Shown here: positions 1 to 5,597 of the stretch, in pieces
How positions within the stretch are numbered: the stretch's first letter is position 1
How the letters are laid out: each line of letters opens with the position of its first letter
NCBI GenBank assembly: GCA_016290695.1
Contig: JAEEUX010000119.1
Span: 1 to 7,715 of the forward strand
Direction: 5' to 3'
DNA length: 7,715 bases
Source: Oscillospiraceae bacterium
GTDB lineage: Bacteria > Bacillota > Clostridia > Oscillospirales > Oscillospiraceae
Made by a program: the position numbers and the translations under genes
Notes under the pieces: generated by a model
Told to the model about the DNA's origin: nothing
The model's input: only the letters and a program-made list of their open reading frames with translations
Databases searched by the model: none

Positions 1-17
1 ACTAGGCGTCTGTTATG

Positions 18-46
18 AGAATATCAGATTGTCTTATCTTTGTCAA
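18..46 (-). promoter_or_regulatory. Strong sigma-A-type promoter reading leftward out of the window
   Basis: On the minus strand a perfect -35 box TTGACA (46-41) is followed by a 17-nt spacer and the -10 box TATTCT (23-18), which matches TATAAT at four of six positions. Transcription would start near position 11 and run off the left edge, so the gene it serves is not visible. It lies downstream of the hairpin at 141-164 on the same strand, which would insulate it from upstream readthrough. The box sequences and spacing are seen directly; activity is inferred. Confidence 0.7.
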
Positions 47-140
47 TAAGGAAATGCAGATTTTGTAAGCTTGAGGCAATTTGCGCCGTTTTTGCCGCTT
101 TAAGTCAAATTTGCTGATGATAAGATGTTGTTATACAACA

Positions 141-172
141 CGGGGCCGCCTGATTGCGGCCCCGCATTTTTT
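141..172. terminator. Rho-independent terminator, probably bidirectional
   Basis: A perfect 9-bp GC-rich stem, CGGGGCCGC (141-149) with GCGGCCCCG (156-164), has a 6-nt loop and is followed on the plus strand by CA and six T residues (167-172). On the minus strand the stem is followed by TGTTGT, a weaker tract. The nearest gene-like sequence ending at it is the minus-strand SLH remnant whose stop is at 203-205, so it may be the original terminator of that lost gene. Confidence 0.75.
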
Positions 173-202
173 ATTGGAGTTTTGCGCCGCTGCGCTTCGC
201 TC

Positions 203-298
203 TTACATCTGCATGAATCTCATGAGCATTGTCACCGCTTCGCCTCTGGTGGCGCACCCTGTTCCATTTACGCGCCCGTCTGACCCCGCGGAGAGATC
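203..298 (-). pseudogene. C-terminal remnant of an SLH-domain (S-layer) protein gene
   Basis: Read on the minus strand, this open stretch of 31 codons ends at TAA (205-203). It has the look of the last part of an SLH repeat: a DGRVNGTG segment, then ATRGEAVTMLMRF, then MQM-stop. The TR-x-E-A-x-x-M-L-x-R-F pattern is the usual end of SLH domains, which anchor proteins to cell-wall polymers. The frame is closed upstream by TAA at 301-299, and the DNA beyond is AT-rich and unrelated, so only a scrap of the gene remains. No start codon or ribosome binding site belongs to it. A chance resemblance is possible given the short length, but the stop and terminator behind it match a real gene end. A second, shorter remnant with the same FMQM-stop ending lies at 1746-1805. 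Confidence 0.5.
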
Positions 299-455
299 TT
301 AACAGCAAGGCACGATATATTCATGTATTTCCTTTGCAGTTAATTAGACAATTATAGTCATGTGTATTATTTCTCGCAATTTTATGACAGCAAATGTATT
401 ATATTTACTTAATTACAATTTTCTTGAAGTACAATCTTCTATATTTATGCAAAAC

Positions 456-584
456 TCATTGTATAAGCCCGTTGATAGGGATTGCATAAGAGCCGCCCCC
501 CGGTAATGCGCTTAATTCCATGAGCATGTTGAGCAGCTCATACAAACAAAACGTATAAACGGCTAAAACAACATACGTTTTCAA
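456..584 (-). CDS. Possible 42-aa membrane peptide, TTG start, unrecognised
   Basis: This minus-strand frame would start at TTG (584-582) and end at TGA (458-456). I do not recognise it. The translation begins MKTYVVLAVYTFCLYELL and continues hydrophobic to about residue 27, enough for one membrane-spanning helix, followed by PGGGSYAIPINGLIQ. The composition is protein-like rather than random. Against it, the start is TTG, I see no good Shine-Dalgarno sequence in front, and an in-frame TAA lies directly upstream of the start codon. It could be a small membrane protein, the tail of a decayed larger gene, or chance. It is isolated, with no close neighbour on its strand. Confidence 0.25.
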   Translation of the reverse strand: MKTYVVLAVYTFCLYELLNMLMELSALPGGGSYAIPINGLIQ

Positions 585-644
585 TTAAGGCCACATTTAT
601 GCTTATATTTCTGTGCCTTTTGCACTGTAGTACTGCAGAGGTTT

Positions 645-662
645 AATTGTTTTTGAACAATT
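645..662. repeat. Perfect 7-bp inverted repeat with 4-nt loop
   Basis: AATTGTT (645-651) and AACAATT (656-662) are exact reverse complements around TTTG. It could be a small hairpin or a symmetric protein-binding site upstream of the DUF6514-like pair. It is AT-rich and has no proper T-tract, so I do not call it a terminator. The function is unknown. Confidence 0.3.
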
Positions 663-808
663 TTGATATGAGGTATAAGAATTTCGATTGGCTGTTTTGA
701 AGACTAAATATGCTATAGTCCACACTCACTTATTGTAAATTATAACAACATATTGTGTCATGCTTCTATTATCGTCATTTTTCGACCTTTTTTGCTGAAA
801 AGTTATTC

Positions 809-837
809 TTGCCAAACTTTGTAATTTATGCTAATAT
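809..837 (+). promoter_or_regulatory. Promoter of the first DUF6514-like gene
   Basis: TTGCCA (809-814, five of six matches to TTGACA) is followed by a 17-nt spacer and TAATAT (832-837), with the extended -10 TG at 829-830. Start of transcription would fall near 844, giving a leader of only about 15 nt that begins at the ribosome binding site AAAGGAGGT (845-853). The -10/RBS/start block, but not the -35 box, recurs upstream of the second gene copy (TGTTAATAC at 1242-1250), which supports this assignment. Confidence 0.55.
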
Positions 838-859
838 CCATCGCAAAGGAGGTCAGAAA

Positions 860-1156
860 ATGAAAACAATATTAAAACTTTTCTCAAACTTCCTAACTTT
901 AAATGATTTTGCTGCTTGCACAGCATACGGCATTATTGCCGAGACCGAGGGCGGCAGCAAAGCCGTCGTCGAGGACGTCTCTGCAGATAAGGAGACTGTC
1001 GAGCGTCTGGTTCAGCTTTTCGAGTCCGAAAGACTCAAAGAAGTATCTTCATCTAATCTCCATGCACATTGGCTAATCTATATAGTAGTTTATTCTTGCT
1101 CTTATTTTGCCTGTAAGGATATAACTCCCCGGCAAAACGGAAGCTATGTTCTATAA
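860..1156 (+). CDS. DUF6514-like small protein, family C-terminus replaced (copy 1)
   Basis: The start is the ATG at 860, seven bases after a near-perfect AAAGGAGGT; the open frame extends further upstream but without a ribosome binding site. The product is 98 aa. Residues 1-59 match copy 2 at 41 of 59 positions by my count, including YGIIAE, SKAVVEDVS and VERLV, the pattern I associate with DUF6514, a small Clostridia family of unknown function. From codon 60 (position 1037) similarity to copy 2 stops at both DNA and protein level. The remaining 39 residues are unrelated, AT-rich in codons, and include a hydrophobic patch LIYIVVYSCSYFA. The family ending seen in copy 2 (PVHLFDAVYD) is missing. 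This is probably a tandem duplicate truncated by a rearrangement and read on into foreign sequence, so it may not be functional. The family assignment is from memory of the pattern, not a search. Confidence 0.6.
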   Translation: MKTILKLFSNFLTLNDFAACTAYGIIAETEGGSKAVVEDVSADKETVERLVQLFESERLKEVSSSNLHAHWLIYIVVYSCSYFACKDITPRQNGSYVL

Positions 1157-1241
1157 AGAAGTTTTGCAAATATGTGAGATGTTTCCCCGCATCTGTTTTA
1201 TGACAATTGCGCCAAACAGTTCAACTTGATTTTTTGGGGCA

Positions 1242-1250
1242 TGTTAATAC
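1242..1250 (+). promoter_or_regulatory. Extended -10 element of the second DUF6514-like gene
   Basis: TGTTAATAC lies 18 nt before the ATG at 1269 and aligns with TGCTAATAT (829-837) of copy 1; downstream both share an AAGGAG/AAAGGAG ribosome binding site and CAG-plus-A spacer. The -35 region is poor: TTCAAC (1220-1225) is the best candidate, with a long 19-nt spacer. The promoter is inferred mainly from this conservation between copies. Confidence 0.4.
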
Positions 1251-1268
1251 AAATAAGGAGACCAGGAA

Positions 1269-1502
1269 ATGAAAACATTATTTACAATTTTCTCAAGCTT
1301 TCTAACTTCGAATGATTTAGCTGCCTGTATAACCTACGGCATTATTGCCGAGGCTGAGGACGGCAGCAAAGCCGTTGTTGAGGACATCTCTACAGAAAAG
1401 AAGGCTGTCGAACGCCTGGTTCGGCTTTTCGAGTCTGAAGGACTCGAACCGGTACATCTCTTTGACGCGGTCTATGACGCGATCGCCGACGGCAAGCTTT
1501 AG
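1269..1502 (+). CDS. DUF6514-like small protein, intact (copy 2)
   Basis: This 77-aa acidic protein starts at ATG 1269 behind AAGGAG (1255-1260) and ends at TAG. It has no signal peptide and no clear membrane segment. The central part reads YGIIAEAEDGSKAVVEDIS, then VERLVRLFESEGLEPVHL and a DAVYD ending. This is the layout I know from the DUF6514 family of Clostridia: a YGI strand, a VxDIS turn, then a helix with VERLV and a PxHLxDxV tail. No biochemical role is established for that family to my knowledge. It lies 112 nt after copy 1 and is followed nine bases later by a highly structured stretch (1511-1706), so its transcript probably carries that structure at its 3' end. The family call is by pattern; that the gene is real is supported by its ribosome binding site and the conservation with copy 1. 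Confidence 0.7.
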   Translation: MKTLFTIFSSFLTSNDLAACITYGIIAEAEDGSKAVVEDISTEKKAVERLVRLFESEGLEPVHLFDAVYDAIADGKL

Positions 1503-1510
1503 TCAATTTG

Positions 1511-1706
1511 AAGCACCCACACGCGGGACGGGTCCCCGCAATAAATTCTCTGAGTTCGGCGACGGCCCGCCCTTCGTCCGTGGGTGTATGAAGAAATTTA
1601 TGCCAGCATCATCTCTATCGCCTACTCTACCGCCTGCAAACCGGCAATAACGGCGGTTTACAAAACAAAGACGCAGGACCGCATGATTGCAGTCCTGCGT
1701 TTTGTT
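1511..1706 (+). ncRNA. Candidate structured RNA with pseudoknot, ending in a terminator-like stem
   Basis: Several helices can be drawn by hand. CACCCAC (1514-1520) pairs with GTGGGTG (1580-1586) and encloses two hairpins: GGGA/TCCC with an adjoining GC pair of bases (1523-1539) and GACG/CGTC (1561-1564 with 1575-1578). ATAAATT (1541-1547) pairs exactly with AATTTAT (1595-1601), which crosses the enclosing helix and makes a pseudoknot. ACCGCC (1629-1634) pairs with GGCGGT (1652-1657); that GGCGG could instead pair with CCGCC (1567-1571) in a hairpin loop. The element ends in the long stem at 1664-1706. The strand is chosen because of the TTTTGTT tail and the upstream plus-strand gene; the minus strand folds similarly. 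I do not recognise the class with certainty. The size, pseudoknots and host type make the clostridial raiA-type RNA a class to test. Confidence 0.45.
1664..1706. terminator. Long hairpin, probable bidirectional terminator
   Basis: ACGCAGGAC (1671-1679) pairs perfectly with GTCCTGCGT (1692-1700). The stem is extended outward by AACAAA (1664-1669) with TTTGTT (1701-1706) past a single bulged G, and inward by GCA/TGC. The plus strand ends in TTTTGTTATAT and the minus strand in CTTTGTTTTG, so it could stop the DUF6514-like transcript from the left and the six-gene operon from the right. Each side has only a moderate T-tract. Confidence 0.65.
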
Positions 1707-1745
1707 ATATATGTTCCTTGTTCCGCGATTTTTCGAGTTATGCGC

Positions 1746-1805
1746 TTACATCTGCATGAAGATTGCGAACGCCGCGAACCGCTCGCGCGTAATGCTGTAC
1801 ATTTC
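1746..1805 (-). pseudogene. Second C-terminal remnant resembling an SLH-domain protein
   Basis: On the minus strand a frame ending at TAA (1748-1746) reads YSITRERFAAFAIFMQM-stop. ITRExFAA is a common SLH-domain ending, and the final FMQM-stop equals that of the remnant at 203-298. The 16 bases CTTACATCTGCATGAA (plus-strand reading) at 1745-1760 are identical to 202-217. As there, a strong hairpin follows the stop (1664-1706). No start codon with a ribosome binding site exists, and the stretch lies right after the glutaredoxin-like gene. It is very short, so chance similarity is possible for the protein part; the shared 16-mer is the firmer evidence. Confidence 0.4.
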
Positions 1806-1811
1806 CCATTG

Positions 1812-1848
1812 AGGGCATTCAGTTTTTCAGAGGTTCAATGCCCTTTTT
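1812..1848 (+). terminator. Hairpin followed by T-tract at the glutaredoxin gene end
   Basis: AGGGCATT (1812-1819) pairs with AATGCCCT (1837-1844) around a 17-nt loop and is followed on the plus strand by TTTTTC. It overlaps the last codons and stop of the convergent minus-strand glutaredoxin-like gene. On the minus strand there is no T-tract, so it would act only on plus-strand transcripts that pass the hairpin at 1664-1706. The large loop lowers confidence. Confidence 0.4.
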
Positions 1849-2095
1849 CACTGAGATAATTCTCCCAATCGAGGGATATGCTTCCATCCTCATGCACTAG
1901 TGCAGGGATGCCTATGCTGCCGTTCTCCTTGCAGGGAGCAAACGCGGGATCAGTATCCCTGTGTTTCAGGAATTCTTTAAGAACGGGTATGCTTTTGTTT
2001 ATTTCGAGCAGTTCATACTCTATGCCATTCGCGTCGAAATTCGCCTTGCATGCTATACAGTCGGGGCATAGCTCGCTCCAGTATATCTTTAACAT
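1835..2095 (-). CDS. Glutaredoxin-like small thiol protein (CPDC)
   Basis: This 86-aa protein belongs by its pattern to the glutaredoxin-related thioredoxin-fold proteins of Bacillota. The fold begins with the strand LKIYWSEL, then the redox motif C10-P-D-C13 with a third cysteine at 16, then an NGIEYELLEI strand. GIPALV (62-67) supplies the cis-proline loop expected opposite the active site, with HEDG behind it. A role in cytoplasmic thiol-disulfide exchange is likely; the substrate is unknown. A further cysteine (C55) lies before the cis-Pro loop. The ATG at 2095 is four bases past the stop of the flavin-reductase-like gene, with AAGAGG inside that gene as ribosome binding site, so the two are almost certainly cotranscribed and perhaps translationally coupled. 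It is the last gene of the run, and its stop codon sits within the hairpin at 1812-1844. Confidence 0.8.
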   Translation of the reverse strand: MLKIYWSELCPDCIACKANFDANGIEYELLEINKSIPVLKEFLKHRDTDPAFAPCKENGSIGIPALVHEDGSISLDWENYLSEKGH

Positions 2096-2099
2096 ACGT

Positions 2100-2579
2100 T
2101 CAGCCTCTTCTTATAATATCCAAAATTTCGCCAATATACATATCATGCGCGGCCTGCCCTTCATACAGCGCTTTCGCTATATCTGCCGGCAGCTTGGCCG
2201 GGTCCAGCGTCTGCATGAAGATTTTCCTGCAAACAAGCGTAATCTCCGCTTCCTCAAAGGAAACAGAGTCCCCCGCCTTTATCGGAGTAAGGCCGGAGTT
2301 TTTCATCTTATCCATGTCTCTGCCGGATTTGGAACCGAGGACGCCGAGTACAGGCTTATACTGCTCAGGATAAAAGCTTACTGTAAACAGATCGTTTGCG
2401 TCCATGAAATCGTGGGTATATCTTGATGATCTGACGTAAACCGTCGCCGCAGGCTTGCCCCAAACGGTTCCGAGAGCGCCCCAGCTTATGGTCATCATAT
2501 TGAAGCGGCTCTCGTTTCCTGCCGTAAGCAGAGCCCATTTCTTATCAAACAGTGAAAATATATCAGAGGTAAATTCCAT
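2100..2579 (-). CDS. Flavin reductase family / FMN-binding split-barrel protein
   Basis: The product is 159 aa from the ATG at 2579. A second ATG six bases upstream (2585) is only two bases from GGAG, while the 2579 ATG is eight bases from it, so I choose 2579. The sequence fits the flavin reductase-like FMN-binding family: ALLTAGNESRFNMMTISWGALGTVWGKP in the first third corresponds to the flavin-binding strand and loop (Asn-x-Met-Thr-x-Ser-Trp), followed by the RSSRYTHDF segment and FTVSFYPEQYK, a typical core strand. Members bind FMN and reduce it with NAD(P)H or act as flavin-dependent reductases; the substrate here cannot be told. It has no signal peptide, so it should be cytoplasmic. It lies 14 bases after the MBL hydrolase stop and four before the glutaredoxin-like start. 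The pairing with a thiol protein suggests a redox function, which is inference. Confidence 0.82.
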   Translation of the reverse strand: MEFTSDIFSLFDKKWALLTAGNESRFNMMTISWGALGTVWGKPAATVYVRSSRYTHDFMDANDLFTVSFYPEQYKPVLGVLGSKSGRDMDKMKNSGLTPIKAGDSVSFEEAEITLVCRKIFMQTLDPAKLPADIAKALYEGQAAHDMYIGEILDIIRRG

Positions 2580-2593
2580 GTTCATTTCTCCTA

Positions 2594-3229
2594 TTAAAAC
2601 TTTATCATGAGTTTAACCTTAACGGGAGGCTTTACGAGGCCGGCGAAGGTCTCTCCGTCCTTTGCTTCCCCGACTATGCTTCCGTAATGCACTGGAATTG
2701 CAAGCTCCGGGCGGATAGTGTTCACTAGCTCGGCCGCCTTCTTCGCGTCCATGGTGTAGGTCCCGCCGACAGGGACAAGCGCAACATCGCACTTGACGCT
2801 CTTGGCTTCCTTCGTCGCGTCCGTATCTCCGGCAATATAAATGCGTTTGCCGCCCGTTTTCAGAATATAGCCCACCCACTCGGCGCTCTTTGGATGGAAG
2901 GGCTTGAGCAGGTTATATGACGGCACGGTCTCAAATTCAAGCCCGTCAAGCTCCACGGAGGTGCTCGGCTTAACCGTTACCGTTTTGCCGACAAAACCGG
3001 AGGCTTCCGTGGCCTTCTTCTCCATTTTTTCCGGCACAACAAGCACGGTATCCGCGCGGGAAACCTTCTCGATTGAGTCCGGCGAAAAATGGTCGTAATG
3101 GTCATGCGTTACGAGTATGAAAGCCGCGTCGTGCGGTGCAGTTTCCATCTCAAAGGGGTCGATGTAAACCATTCCGATATCGGTTTTGACTCTTATGCTG
3201 TTATGCTTAAAAACCTCGATATTCTCCAT
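2594..3229 (-). CDS. MBL-fold metal-dependent hydrolase
   Basis: This is a 211-aa metallo-beta-lactamase-fold hydrolase of the short Lactamase_B_3 type. Visible metal ligands are H42-D-H44-Y-D46-H47 (the HxHxDH signature, here THDHYDHF), D135 in AGDTD, and H181 in IPVHYGS. The usual middle histidine position reads VPSYN, followed by FHPK; I recall VPAYN...FHPK in this subfamily, so the site is probably intact rather than broken. GGTYTMD (155-161) is another family signature. The substrate is unknown and the protein is probably cytoplasmic. The start at ATG 3229 is chosen because AAGGAGG lies nine bases upstream; the open frame continues 16 codons further to 3277 but would overlap the transglutaminase end without a ribosome binding site. 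It sits 37 nt after the transglutaminase-like gene, the largest gap in the run, so a separate promoter cannot be excluded, though I see none. Confidence 0.88.
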   Translation of the reverse strand: MENIEVFKHNSIRVKTDIGMVYIDPFEMETAPHDAAFILVTHDHYDHFSPDSIEKVSRADTVLVVPEKMEKKATEASGFVGKTVTVKPSTSVELDGLEFETVPSYNLLKPFHPKSAEWVGYILKTGGKRIYIAGDTDATKEAKSVKCDVALVPVGGTYTMDAKKAAELVNTIRPELAIPVHYGSIVGEAKDGETFAGLVKPPVKVKLMIKF

Positions 3230-3266
3230 TGTCACAGCCTCCTTGTTTAATCTATATTTTCCGTAG

Positions 3267-5585
3267 TCACCGGCCAAACAGCATACGGCGCAGGATATAT
3301 TTTCTTATTCCCATGGTTTTGCGGAGTTTACGCTCCATAAAGATGTAATAATCGCACATTTTACGCACATCCTCATCCGTCGGAGGACGGTTTGCAAAGC
3401 GGGACAGTATAACGGGCCTGCAGACATTTTGTATTTGTTCGCCATCTTCTTCGCAGCTCAAAGCTTCGTCCGCGCGGCGGCAGAAGCTGAGGATGGTGTC
3501 CGAGGGCTCCATTTCGAGCCCGAGGAAGCCGAGTTGCTTCAATATCTGCCTGTAGCACTCATCTGCCCTCGCAGCGCTGTCCCGATGCTTTCGGTTCAGG
3601 CGGCGGTAGAAGTTCTCGACGCGGAAAAACAGCAGGACAAAGCGCATGATCATGAACAACAGGAACGCTGCCGCGTCGCAAACAAGGACGATAATCAGGA
3701 TTTTCCCTATATTACCGCTGCGCCGCGCTGCGCTTACTGTATTTTGCGGCAGTTCCGGCAGCTCCGGCTCAGGCAGCTCCGGCTTCGGCAGCTCAAGGAT
3801 TGGCGGCGGCGAAAGGTCTGGCTTAGCATCGGGTTTCGGCGGATCCTTCTCCACAAGCTCGTGGAAATTCCATTTCACGGGGTCAAAGTCCATCCAGCCA
3901 AGACCGTAAAAGTAAATCTGCGTCCAGGCATGGGCCGTAGCGTTAGTCGCTATATAGGAAACCGTATTCGGCTGAATGTCAGCCTGCTTCATACCGTAGC
4001 CTGTCGCGTACCGGGCGGGAAGCCCCGCCAGACGCGCAAGCACGGTCATTGCGCTGGCGTAATAGGTGCAGTAGCCCTCGCGGTTTTCCAAAAACGAGGA
4101 AACAAAGTCTCTGCCCATCGGCACTTCGCCCGGCGTTTGAGTATATGTACAGTTATCCGCAAGCCATTTTTCAATGGCGCACGCCTTCTGATAATCATCC
4201 TCACAGCCCTCGGTTATCTCTGCCGCGAGTTCACGAACGAAGGGCTCCACGGAGTCCGGCACGCGCGTACAAAGCGCCGCAAGTTCCTCATACCGTTCAT
4301 CTTCATCCGCGGCGGCATAACTCAGCAGGCGGCTCATATTCTCGTCAAAGCCCGGAGCTTTCTTATCGAACACCCGCGTGGTCAGCGTATAATTGGCCCC
4401 GAAGCCCGGAAGCTCGGAAAAAAACAGCTCGCCCTGCGTATTGAAGTAAACGTCGGCGTCGTCCCCGTTTCGCAGGTTCAGCCCCGTCACCTTGCCCTCC
4501 GCGAAGATGGCGCGGAAACGCACGTTCATGGAAACCTCCAGCGTTGCTTCCTTTGTGATATTATTATAAAGCACGGCAGCGTCACGGGAAACCGGCCTAT
4601 CAATGTCGTAGACCTCGCGCCGTCTGCCCCGCCACAAGGGGCTATTGAAGCGAAAACGGTTCAGTGCGCCGGAATCGTACCAGCTCCCGCCGTCATAGCT
4701 GTCATACACAGTACCCGCAAGCAGAATCGGCATATCCGTCTTAACATGCATTACGGGCTTATTATCCGGTTTCACGTCGCCGCCCAGTCTGGTGCCGTTG
4801 GGTGCAAGGCCGGAATAGCCAAGGCTGAACGCGCCGCTGCCGGTACCTCCGCCTCCGTACGCCGCCATAACGTCCTCAAGGTCCTCAACGAAGTTCACAA
4901 GAGCCTTGGATTGCCATTCGCCATCCTCCTTCGGGCCCATCGCAAAGGCAAAGAGCACCATAAACGGCGTGAGCACAAGCGCTGTAACCTGCATGGATGC
5001 GGCGGGAATTATGCCTCCAAGTTTGCGGTTTATGCTGCGGGCATTTGTGCGGGCAATCAGGACGAAGGCAACTATCAGCAGTATTGCCGCCGAGGCGAGC
5101 ATCCCCTCATAGCCGGTAACATACATCCAGACGAGCAGTCCCCCGCTGAGCAACAGCCATACGGGCAGGAATGAAAAACGCCGGAAAAACAAATATAAAA
5201 CCAAGGTCACAGGGAAGCAAAGCGCCAGATGTATAAGAAATATACTCCCGTTTTCCGAATACGGGAGAGTGTAGGGACAGGCTGCGCTGTACCATTCTAT
5301 AAAACCGCGGACATAGTCGATAACTGCGTCCTTAAGCTTGAATACCCAAACGGCTCCCGCTCCCAAAGCACCCAAAGCCACAATCAGCACAGGAGCGATC
5401 CACCAGCGGCGGGACATCAGGAAGATAATCGAAAGATCCACCGCAATAAACAGCGCGCAGTCCGCCATACCCGCCTCATGCCCCATCGCTGGCAGGAGGG
5501 CGGCGCAAATTACGCAGCTTCCAAGGAGGGCGCAAATGAGCTCAACGATAAGGGAGACGACGGATTTTCCGTTTTCCTTCTTCAC
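3267..5585 (-). CDS. Membrane-anchored transglutaminase-like protein (TgpA/YebA type)
   Basis: This 772-aa protein starts at GTG (5585) behind AAGGGGGTG. Residues 1-215 hold about seven hydrophobic segments (near 10-31, 42-57, 61-82, 114-134, 139-156, 162-178 and 193-216). A long extracytoplasmic part follows, with the transglutaminase-like core at about 460-575: catalytic C506 in REGYCTYYAS, H552 in ATAHAW and D568 in GWMDFDP, so the Cys-His-Asp triad is complete. A Pro/Glu/Leu-rich linker (about 582-615) leads to a last membrane helix (627-655) and a cytoplasmic tail of about 117 residues, as in TgpA/DUF4129 proteins. The family is linked to cell-envelope functions but its reaction is mostly unknown; papain-like cleavage or transfer on peptides outside the membrane is the usual guess. 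It follows DUF58 by 12 nt, reproducing the B. subtilis yeaC-yeaD-yebA order. Confidence 0.92.
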   Translation of the reverse strand: MKKENGKSVVSLIVELICALLGSCVICAALLPAMGHEAGMADCALFIAVDLSIIFLMSRRWWIAPVLIVALGALGAGAVWVFKLKDAVIDYVRGFIEWYSAACPYTLPYSENGSIFLIHLALCFPVTLVLYLFFRRFSFLPVWLLLSGGLLVWMYVTGYEGMLASAAILLIVAFVLIARTNARSINRKLGGIIPAASMQVTALVLTPFMVLFAFAMGPKEDGEWQSKALVNFVEDLEDVMAAYGGGGTGSGAFSLGYSGLAPNGTRLGGDVKPDNKPVMHVKTDMPILLAGTVYDSYDGGSWYDSGALNRFRFNSPLWRGRRREVYDIDRPVSRDAAVLYNNITKEATLEVSMNVRFRAIFAEGKVTGLNLRNGDDADVYFNTQGELFFSELPGFGANYTLTTRVFDKKAPGFDENMSRLLSYAAADEDERYEELAALCTRVPDSVEPFVRELAAEITEGCEDDYQKACAIEKWLADNCTYTQTPGEVPMGRDFVSSFLENREGYCTYYASAMTVLARLAGLPARYATGYGMKQADIQPNTVSYIATNATAHAWTQIYFYGLGWMDFDPVKWNFHELVEKDPPKPDAKPDLSPPPILELPKPELPEPELPELPQNTVSAARRSGNIGKILIIVLVCDAAAFLLFMIMRFVLLFFRVENFYRRLNRKHRDSAARADECYRQILKQLGFLGLEMEPSDTILSFCRRADEALSCEEDGEQIQNVCRPVILSRFANRPPTDEDVRKMCDYYIFMERKLRKTMGIRKYILRRMLFGR
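3748..3794 (-). repeat. 15-nt tandem repeat coding the ELPEP linker
   Basis: In plus-strand reading GGCAGCTCCGGCTCA (3757-3771) is followed by GGCAGCTCCGGCTTC (3772-3786) and a third, partial GGCAGCTC (3787-3794); GGCAGTTCC at 3748 is a degenerate beginning. It encodes the PELPEPELPELP part of the transglutaminase linker. Such repeats change length by slippage, and since the unit is 15 nt the frame is kept. Confidence 0.7.
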
Positions 5586-5597
5586 GTCGGCACCCCC

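Larger units (their letters stand above)
299..808. other. AT-rich intergenic stretch with little recognisable content
   Basis: No gene of ordinary length is supported on either strand. The stretch contains the possible 42-codon minus-strand reading frame at 456-584, the inverted repeat at 645-662, and a near-palindrome CTGTAGTACTGCAG at 625-638. A promoter-like TGCTATAGT extended -10 sequence (711-719) is present on the plus strand, but no good -35 box stands at the right distance. I see no tRNA, CRISPR or insertion-sequence end here. Confidence 0.5.

Noticed and set aside
81..302. Plus-strand frame of 73 codons
   Set aside because: It is antisense to the SLH-like remnant, passes through the terminator stem and has no ribosome binding site.
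697..719. TTGAAG and TATAGT as a plus-strand promoter
   Set aside because: The spacer is only 11 nt. The TTGCCA/TAATAT pair at 809-837 has proper spacing, and its extended -10 element recurs upstream of the second gene copy.
1176..1200. Small hairpin AGATG/CATCT followed by GTTTTA after the first DUF6514-like gene
   Set aside because: It has only five base pairs, three of them A-T, with an 8-nt loop and a poor T-tract, which is too weak to call a terminator.
1584..1859. Plus-strand reading frame from GTG 1584 beginning VYEEIYASIISIAY
   Set aside because: It has no ribosome binding site, runs through the candidate RNA, the terminator hairpin and the antisense of the SLH remnant, and overlaps the glutaredoxin-like gene end. 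It is probably fortuitous.
2600..2879. Alternative minus-strand frame within the MBL hydrolase gene
   Set aside because: It is a shadow frame rich in Arg and Gly, inside a gene with complete metal-ligand motifs.
3429..5174. Long plus-strand open frame opposite the transglutaminase-like gene (similar ones lie at 5229-6890 and 6860-7696)
   Set aside because: These arise from GC-rich codon use of the minus-strand genes. The translations are rich in Arg, His and Gln with no recognisable domain, while the minus strand carries intact catalytic motifs.
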